Assembly: GCA_002205125.1 (NCBI GenBank) | Contig: NIOE01000003.1 | Span: 620,001 to 684,000, forward strand | Direction: 5' to 3' | Origin: Roseateles noduli | GTDB taxonomy: Bacteria > Pseudomonadota > Gammaproteobacteria > Burkholderiales > Burkholderiaceae_C | Length of the DNA stretch: 64,000 nt | Shown here: positions 58,785 to 64,000 of the stretch, in pieces | How the letters are laid out: each line of letters begins with the position of its first letter | Numbering within the stretch: position 1 is the stretch's first letter | Made by a program: the position numbers and the translations under genes | Notes under the pieces: generated by a model | Told to the model about the DNA's origin: nothing | What the model saw: the letters and a program-made list of their open reading frames with translations, nothing else | The model's database searches: none

Positions 58785-60413
58785 TCAGTGTGCGCCGCCC
58801 GCATCGACCGGCGCGCCCATCTTCGGCGGCCGCTTGGTCAGCCACACGAAGGCGATCAGCACGATGAACAGCACCGCGGACGCCAGGAAGATGTCATCCG
58901 CCGCGCGCGTGAACGCCTGCTGGTCCACCAGCCGGTTGATGTAGGCCAGCGCCTGGTCGTGGCTGAAGCCCTGCCGCTGCAGCGTGTCCAGCGCCGCCGT
59001 CTCCGCCGGGTCCCCCAGCGCGAGCCGCTCCGCCAGGTGATGGTGGTGCAGCGCCGCGCGGTTCTCCCACAACGTCGTGGAGATCGACGTCCCCATCGCC
59101 CCCGCCGTGATCCGCACGAAGTTCGACAACCCGGCTGCCGCGGCGATCCGGTCCGGCGTGATGCCCGACAGGGTCAGCGTCGTCAGCGGGATGAAGAAGA
59201 ACGCCAGCGCCCCGCCCTGCAGGATGGTCGGGATCATGATGGTCCCGAGGTCCGTGTCCGTCGTGAACAGCGAGCGCATCCACAGCACGATCGCGAACAT
59301 CACGAAGGCGAAGCTCGCCATCATCCGCGGATCCCAGACCGAGACCTTCTTCCCCACCACCGGTGAAAGCAGGATGGCCAGCACCCCCACCGGCGCGAGC
59401 GCGAAGCCTGCCGCCGTCGCGGTGTAGCCCATGTGCTGCTGCAGCCACAGCGGCAGCAACACCACGTTGCCGAAGAAGAGCCCGTAGGCGATCGACAGCA
59501 CCGAGGCCCCGAACAGGAAGTTCCGGCGCGCGAAGAGCCGCAGGTCCACCACCGGATGGTCGTTGGTCAGCTCCCAGACGATGAACACCGCCAGGCCCAC
59601 GACCGCGACCACGGCCAGCGCGATGATCTGGTTCGACTCGAACCAGTCCAGCTCCTTGCCCTTGTCCAGCATCACCTGCAGCGAGCCCACCCACAGTACC
59701 AGCAGCGACAACCCGACGGTGTCGATCGGCAGCTTCTTGGTCGGCGTCTCGCGGGTGCGGTAGATGCTCCAGGTCAGGCCGGCCGCGAAGAGGCCCACCG
59801 GCACGTTGATGTAGAAGATCCACGGCCAGGTGACGTTGTCGGTGATCCAACCGCCCAGCAGCGGCCCGACCACCGGCGCCACCAGCGTCGTCATCCCCCA
59901 TAACGCGAGCGCCGTGCCCGCCTTGTGTTTCGGATAACTCGACAGCAGCAGCGTCTGCGACAGCGGGATCATCGGCCCCGCCACCAACCCCTGGAACACG
60001 CGGGCGACGACCAGCATCTCCAGCGAATGCGCGAAGCCGCACAGCCAAGACGCCAGCACGAACAACAGCACGCTGGTCGTGAACAGCCGCACCGCGCCGA
60101 AGCGCTGCGTCAGCCAGCCGGTCAGCGGCACCGAGATCGCGTTGGCGACGCCGAAGCTCGTGATGACCCAGGTGCCCTGGACCGGGCTGACGCCCAGGTC
60201 GCCGGCGATCGCGGGCAGCGACACGTTCGCGATGGACGAGTCCAGCACGTTCATGAAGGTCGCCAGCGACAGCGAGATGGTGCCCAGCACCAGCGCGGTG
60301 CCGGTCAGCGGCGCGGGACCCGCCGGTGGTCCCGCCGGAGCGGGCGTCGCCGGCGCTGCGGAGGGCCCGGGGCCCGCCGGCGCGCCGGGCGCGGTTGGAG
60401 TGGATTCGCTCAT
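58785..60413 (-). CDS. emrB: DHA2-family MFS multidrug exporter EmrB
   Basis: 542 aa with about 14 hydrophobic helices. The N-terminal ~35 residues are Ala/Pro/Gly-rich and soluble. Family motifs include VLDSSIANVSLPAIAGDLGVSPVQGTWVITSF (motif D1), FQGLVAGPMIPLSQTLLLSS (motif C-like), GPLLGGWITDNVTWPWIFYINVPVG and RRNFLFGASVL. It exports drugs and protonophores through EmrA and an outer-membrane channel. It overlaps emrA by 4 bp. Confidence 0.95.
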   Translation of the reverse strand: MSESTPTAPGAPAGPGPSAAPATPAPAGPPAGPAPLTGTALVLGTISLSLATFMNVLDSSIANVSLPAIAGDLGVSPVQGTWVITSFGVANAISVPLTGWLTQRFGAVRLFTTSVLLFVLASWLCGFAHSLEMLVVARVFQGLVAGPMIPLSQTLLLSSYPKHKAGTALALWGMTTLVAPVVGPLLGGWITDNVTWPWIFYINVPVGLFAAGLTWSIYRTRETPTKKLPIDTVGLSLLVLWVGSLQVMLDKGKELDWFESNQIIALAVVAVVGLAVFIVWELTNDHPVVDLRLFARRNFLFGASVLSIAYGLFFGNVVLLPLWLQQHMGYTATAAGFALAPVGVLAILLSPVVGKKVSVWDPRMMASFAFVMFAIVLWMRSLFTTDTDLGTIMIPTILQGGALAFFFIPLTTLTLSGITPDRIAAAAGLSNFVRITAGAMGTSISTTLWENRAALHHHHLAERLALGDPAETAALDTLQRQGFSHDQALAYINRLVDQQAFTRAADDIFLASAVLFIVLIAFVWLTKRPPKMGAPVDAGGAH

Positions 60414-61657
60414 TGCACGCGGGAAGTGTTCGCCTTGGCCGCGGCCTTGCCGAGGTTGGTCGCGATGATCTTGTTCACCTGCTCGTCGGCGGCCTTCTCC
60501 TGGACGTCGTAGATCGCCGTCTGCAGACGCGGCGCGCTGGCGCCGGTCGCGGCGGCCAGCATCGCGCCGCCCTGCTCACGGATGTCGACCTGCACGTCCA
60601 TCGACAGGCCCACGCGCAGCGGGTGCTCCTGCACTTCCTTGGGATCCAGCGCGATGCGCACCGGCACGCGCTGCACGACCTTGATCCAGTTGCCGGTGGC
60701 GTTCTGCGCCGGCAGCAGCGCGAAGGCCGCGCCCGTGCCCGCGCCCAGACCCTGCACCGTGCCGTGGTATTCGGTCTTCTTGCCGTAGACGTCCGCTTCC
60801 AGCGTCGCCTTCTGGCCGATGCGCAGCTTGGCCAGCTGGCTTTCCTTGAAGTTGGCGTCGACCCAGACCTGCTGCAGGCCGACGACCGCCATCAGCGGCG
60901 CGCCGGCCGCGACGCGCTGGCCCAGTTGCACCGAGCGGCGCGCGACCCAGCCGTCCACCGGCGCGATCAGCTCGGCGCGCTGCAGCGCCAGGTAGCTCTC
61001 GCGCAGGCGCGCGGCAGCGCGCAGCACGTTCGGGTGTTCCTCGACCTTGACGCCGTCGGTCAGCACCTGGTTGGAGGACAGCTGGTCCTTCGCGGCCTGC
61101 AGCGCCGATTGCGCGGCGGCGGCCTGGGCGCGGGCCGAGGTCAGTTGCGACTGCGCGTGTTCCAGCTCTTCCTTGCCGACGGCGCCGGTGGCGACCAGCG
61201 GCTGGCGGCGGGCGACGTCGGACTGCAGGCGCTCCAGGTCGACGGTGACGCGCTTGAGGTCGGCCTCGCGGACCTTGACCTGCGCCTCGAAGCCGCTGTT
61301 GTTCGCATACAGCGTGCGGACCTCGCGGACCGTCTGCGCCAGCTGCGCCTGCGCCTGCTCCAGCGCGACGCGGGCGTCGACCGGGTCCAGGCTCACCAGC
61401 TTCTGGCCGGCCTTCACGAAGTCGGTGTCGTCGGCGTAGACCGCGCGTACCGTGCCGCCGACCAGCGGCGTTATCTGCACGACGTTGGCCTGCACGTAGG
61501 CGTTGTCGGTGGACTCGTAGCGGCTGCCGACGATCCATTCGTAGGCGACGTAGCCCAGGCCCGCCACGATGACGACGGCGGCGATGGCCGTCAGGCCCTT
61601 CTTGCGGGTGCCGTTCTTGGCGGGAGCTTGCGTGTTGTTCGGGGGCGTTGCGCTCAT
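60410..61657 (-). CDS. emrA: EmrA-type periplasmic adaptor (HlyD family)
   Basis: 415 aa from ATG 61657 (MSATPPNNTQAPAKNGTRKKG); a longer frame upstream is not supported. A single N-terminal membrane helix (AIAAVVIVAGLGYVAYEWIV) is followed by the lipoyl half GSRYESTDNAYVQANVVQITPLVGGTVRAVYADDTDFVKAGQKLVSLDP, a helical hairpin (~100-210), the second lipoyl half (ELIAPVDGWVARRSVQLGQRVAAGAPLMAVVG) and a beta barrel. It links EmrB to the NodT channel. Confidence 0.93.
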   Translation of the reverse strand: MSATPPNNTQAPAKNGTRKKGLTAIAAVVIVAGLGYVAYEWIVGSRYESTDNAYVQANVVQITPLVGGTVRAVYADDTDFVKAGQKLVSLDPVDARVALEQAQAQLAQTVREVRTLYANNSGFEAQVKVREADLKRVTVDLERLQSDVARRQPLVATGAVGKEELEHAQSQLTSARAQAAAAQSALQAAKDQLSSNQVLTDGVKVEEHPNVLRAAARLRESYLALQRAELIAPVDGWVARRSVQLGQRVAAGAPLMAVVGLQQVWVDANFKESQLAKLRIGQKATLEADVYGKKTEYHGTVQGLGAGTGAAFALLPAQNATGNWIKVVQRVPVRIALDPKEVQEHPLRVGLSMDVQVDIREQGGAMLAAATGASAPRLQTAIYDVQEKAADEQVNKIIATNLGKAAAKANTSRVQ

Positions 61658-61720
61658 GGTGTGCTCTTCGGGATTCTTGTGATTCGGGGGGCGTCGGGGC
61701 TCAGCGGCGCTCAACGACGC

Positions 61721-63184
61721 TCAGGGGCGATCGGCGGAAGCGGTCGTCTGCGCGGCGCCTCGGGCGGGTTCGGCGTAACCGCCGCCGAGCGCGCGCATCA
61801 GGTTGATCTGCGCGTCGACGGTGAGCGCCTGCAGGTCGATCTGGCCGCGTTGCTGCAGCAGCTGGTTCTGCTGCGCGCTCAGCACCGCGATGCGGCCGGT
61901 CAGGCCGGCGCGATGGCGCTGATCGGCCAGCGTGGCCTGGCCCTCGGCGTTGGCCACCAGCGCGTCCTGCTGCGTGCGCTGCTGGCGCAGCGATTCGAGC
62001 GTCGTGTACTGGTCGCTGGCGTCGCGCACGGCGTCCAGCACCGCGACGTTGTAGCTCGCGATCGCGGCGTCCTGCTCGGCGGCGCTGCCGCGCAGGTTGG
62101 CGCGCAGGCGGCCGCTGTCGAACAGCGGCAGATGCAGCGCCGGGCCCGCGCCGTACTGGCGGCTGCCGCTCTTGAACAGCTCATCCAGGCCGATCGAATT
62201 CAAGCCGATGAAGGCCGTCAGGCTCACGCTCGGATAGAACTGGGCGCGGGCGACGCGGATGTCCTGCGCGGTCGCTTCGACCCGGGCGCGCGCGGCGGCC
62301 AGGTCCGGGCGGCGGCCCAGCAGGTCCAGGTGAGGCGCCTGCTGCCAGTCGAGCGCGACCGGCAGCGCGGCGTCCAGCGACTCGGTCGCCTTCGGGCCTT
62401 GGCCGGTCAGCGCGGCAAGCTGGTGGCGCAGCAGCGCCTGCTGCTCGCGCAGCACGACCTGCTGACGCTGGATGTCGGGCAGCGGCGCCTCGGCCACGCG
62501 CAGGTCCTGGCCGTTGTCCAGGCCGGCGGCGCTGCGCTGGCGCACCAGTTCGAAGGACTGGTCGCGCAGCGTCTTCTGCTGCTCCAGCAGGCGGCTCTGC
62601 GCCTGGCTGCGCGCCAGCGCGACGTAGGCCTTGGCGACGGCGTTGGACACGCTCAGCCGCGCGGCGGCCGCGTCGGCCTCGGCGGCGCGGCGCTGGCCGA
62701 GTGCCGCCTGCAGCGCCGCGTCATGCTTGCCGAAGAAGTCGAACTCGTAGCTCAGCCCGGCCTGGATGTTGGCGAGCGTCTGCACGCTGCCGGCCAGCGG
62801 CGGCGGGTAGATGCCGTGTTCGGTGATGCGCTGGCGGGTCACGTCGGCTTCGAGCTCGGCGGCCGGGCGCTTCGCGGCTTCGGCGTTCTCGGTCATGGCG
62901 GCGGCGCGGGCGATGCGGGCGCGGGCCAGCGCCAGGTTCGGCGAGTTCGCGATCGCCTGGTCGACCAGCGCGTCCAGCTGCGAATCGCGGAAGGTCTTCC
63001 ACCAGGAGGCGTCGAGCGCAGGGCTCTGGCTGTCGTCGAGGCCGAGGCGGGTCGCTTCGGCGCCGTCGATCGGGCGGCCGGGTTCGTCCAGCTTGGGGAT
63101 GGGCGCGCAGGCGGTCAGCACCATCAGCAGCGCCGCGCCCATGGCCAGGACCAGGGTGGTGCGGTGAAGGAATCGGGAGGTCAT
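61721..63184 (-). CDS. NodT-family outer membrane efflux lipoprotein
   Basis: 487 aa from ATG 63184 (MTSRFLHRTTLVLAMGAALLMVLTAC), with GAGGA upstream. Lipobox LTAC. The OEP repeats are clear: ALVDQAIANSPNLALARARIARAAAMTENAEAAKRP, AGLSYEFDFFGKHDAALQAALGQR, RSAAGLDNGQDLRVAEAPL, and the second half ALPVALDWQQAPHLDLLGRRPDLAAARARVEATAQDIRVARAQFYPSVSLTAFIGL. It forms the outer-membrane exit of the EmrAB pump. Confidence 0.93.
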   Translation of the reverse strand: MTSRFLHRTTLVLAMGAALLMVLTACAPIPKLDEPGRPIDGAEATRLGLDDSQSPALDASWWKTFRDSQLDALVDQAIANSPNLALARARIARAAAMTENAEAAKRPAAELEADVTRQRITEHGIYPPPLAGSVQTLANIQAGLSYEFDFFGKHDAALQAALGQRRAAEADAAAARLSVSNAVAKAYVALARSQAQSRLLEQQKTLRDQSFELVRQRSAAGLDNGQDLRVAEAPLPDIQRQQVVLREQQALLRHQLAALTGQGPKATESLDAALPVALDWQQAPHLDLLGRRPDLAAARARVEATAQDIRVARAQFYPSVSLTAFIGLNSIGLDELFKSGSRQYGAGPALHLPLFDSGRLRANLRGSAAEQDAAIASYNVAVLDAVRDASDQYTTLESLRQQRTQQDALVANAEGQATLADQRHRAGLTGRIAVLSAQQNQLLQQRGQIDLQALTVDAQINLMRALGGGYAEPARGAAQTTASADRP

Positions 63185-63219
63185 CGGGGGGTCCTCAATG
63201 TTGTTCTTGTGGAGAGCGT

Positions 63220-63744
63220 TCATTCGCATTTGTCGACGAGGGTCGAGGATTCGGAGGTCAGGCCCGCGTCGCGGATCGCCTGGCCGTTGACGACGATGCG
63301 TTGCAGCAGGCCGATCAGCGTGCGGAACTCCTGGTCGGAGAAACCGGCCAGGTGGTCGTTGAACACCTTGGACAGCACGCCCGGGGCGGCCGCCATCGCG
63401 TTCACGCCGACCTCGGTCAGCGACACCATCACCACGCGCCGGTCCTCGACCGAGCGCTCGCGGCGCACCAGGTTCTTGGCTTCCAGCCGATCCAGCAGAC
63501 GCGTCATTGCGCCGCCGTCCATCGCGAGCTCGCGGGCGAGCGCGGCGCTGGACATGGGTCCGTTGAAGCGCAGGCGCAGCATCGGCGCCCACTGGGCGTG
63601 GGTCAGGTCATGCTCGCCGAGCATCTTGTCGGCCTGCAGGACCATGGACTGCTTGATCTGACGCAGCAGCCAGCCGAGGCTAGGCTCCGACGTGAAACTG
63701 TCGGCGCTGTAGAAATCGGCGGGCGGGGGCAACTTGGCACTCAT
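63220..63744 (-). CDS. MarR-family repressor
   Basis: 174 aa. The winged helix core: LTHAQWAPMLRLRFNGPMSSAALARELAMDGGAMTRLLDRLEAKNLVRRERSVEDRRVVMVSLTEVG, with the D-x-R wing. MarR proteins repress drug-efflux operons and release DNA on binding phenolic or other ligands. The gene is first in the operon, upstream of the pump genes, and has a palindrome in front (63803-63826). Confidence 0.95.
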   Translation of the reverse strand: MSAKLPPPADFYSADSFTSEPSLGWLLRQIKQSMVLQADKMLGEHDLTHAQWAPMLRLRFNGPMSSAALARELAMDGGAMTRLLDRLEAKNLVRRERSVEDRRVVMVSLTEVGVNAMAAAPGVLSKVFNDHLAGFSDQEFRTLIGLLQRIVVNGQAIRDAGLTSESSTLVDKCE

Positions 63745-63802
63745 GGCGTCGTCCTTCGTGACTTCGGATTTCCGGGACGGAGCTTCCGGAAATGCTTGAT
63801 GA

Positions 63803-63826
63803 CAATTATTGCTTAGGCAATGATTG
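63803..63826. promoter_or_regulatory. MarR operator palindrome
   Basis: A 24-bp near-perfect palindrome with core ATTGC-TTAG-GCAAT (63808-63821) and outer arms CAAT/ATTG, one mismatch. It sits 59 bp upstream of the marR ATG, in the divergent region before the plus-strand gene at 63904. MarR sites of this length and A/T content are typical for autorepression and may control both directions. 63745-63802 and 63827-63903 hold nothing else clear beyond a TAAACT -10-like element at 63891-63896. Confidence 0.75.
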
Positions 63827-63903
63827 CCGTGCCAATCACTGCCTGGGATGGGCTTTCCGTGGATAGGGACATTCCCGCAACACGAGGCCCCTAAACTGAG
63901 CTC

Positions 63904-64000
63904 ATGTCCGCCATGTCCCCTACTTCTCCCACCTCGTCCTCCTCGGAGACGGGGTCCCGCCCCGAGTCGGCTCCCTCATCGGGCGGACAGGCAAACGCCG
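63904..64000 (+). CDS. start of a divergent gene, product unknown (partial)
   Basis: An open frame from ATG 63904 runs 32 codons to the window edge without a stop (MSAMSPTSPTSSSSETGSRP...). The residues are Ser/Thr/Pro-rich, giving no family hint. A TAAACT hexamer 7 nt before the ATG could make a leaderless start. A second ATG at 63913 is equally possible. Low confidence as to the reading. Confidence 0.35.
   Translation, partial: MSAMSPTSPTSSSSETGSRPESAPSSGGQANA

Overview
The DNA is GC-rich, with overlapping leftward and rightward operons, few intergenic spaces, and GCC/CTG/CGC-type codon use. Gene content is an Imp/Hcp-type type VI secretion system (T6SS) with TagJ, DUF2169/DUF4150/TIGR02270 accessory genes, an EmrAB-NodT pump, a LapB/LapC-like type I exporter and many two-component proteins. 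Together these suggest a betaproteobacterium of the order Burkholderiales, perhaps near Roseateles/Mitsuaria. The lineage is inferred from gene content; there is no rRNA gene in the window.

Region 1 (1-17.3 kb) is T6SS cargo, all on the minus strand. Two VgrG modules lie in series. The vgrG2 module runs vgrG2, DUF2169, DUF4150 (PAAR-like) and a putative nuclease effector, then a long run of probable immunity and orphan genes: proteins sharing an LPFG motif, a SUKH/SMI1 protein, and a pair of beta-propeller proteins, one of them frameshifted. The vgrG1 module runs vgrG1, DUF6484, TIGR02270 HEAT-like, DUF2169 and a ketoacyl-synthase-like protein cut by the window edge. Region 2 (17.3-20.6 kb, mostly plus strand) has a broken small gene, two membrane proteins, and a cell-wall-hydrolase-like effector followed by a signal-peptide-bearing candidate immunity protein. 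Region 3 (20.65-32.5 kb, minus strand) is the T6SS operon tssA-B-C-hcp-hcp2-tagJ-tssE-F-G-clpV. The membrane-complex genes tssJ, K, L and M are not in the window. The tssA operon, vgrG1 and vgrG2 have the same upstream layout, an 11-nt box TGACTTTSGWC exactly 25 nt before a TASNNT hexamer, so the core machine and both spikes are probably co-regulated.

Region 4 (32.8-42.8 kb) holds a lipoprotein glycosidase, a carbamoyltransferase-like fragment, a Crp/Fnr regulator with FNR-type boxes, a phosphorelay operon (MEDS protein, hybrid kinase, OmpR-type regulator, second hybrid kinase), a degenerate EAL/HDOD protein and a four-helix copper-binding protein. Region 5 (43.0-49.9 kb) is a complete type I secretion set (TolC, ABC, HlyD) followed by a NarL-type regulator and a second EAL-HDOD protein. 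No secreted substrate gene is visible.

Region 6 (50.2-56.9 kb) is an envelope/stress group: OmpA-like lipoprotein, two small envelope proteins, DUF1328, a bacterioferritin-like protein, a phospholipase D/cardiolipin-synthase-like lipoprotein, an AsmA protein and a receiver-only regulator. Region 7 (56.9-58.7 kb) carries two nucleotidyltransferase-fold genes of less GC-rich character behind an apparently near-leaderless promoter. Region 8 (58.8-63.8 kb) is an emrB-emrA-nodT drug efflux operon under a MarR repressor with a clear palindromic operator. A divergent gene starts at 63904 and leaves the window.
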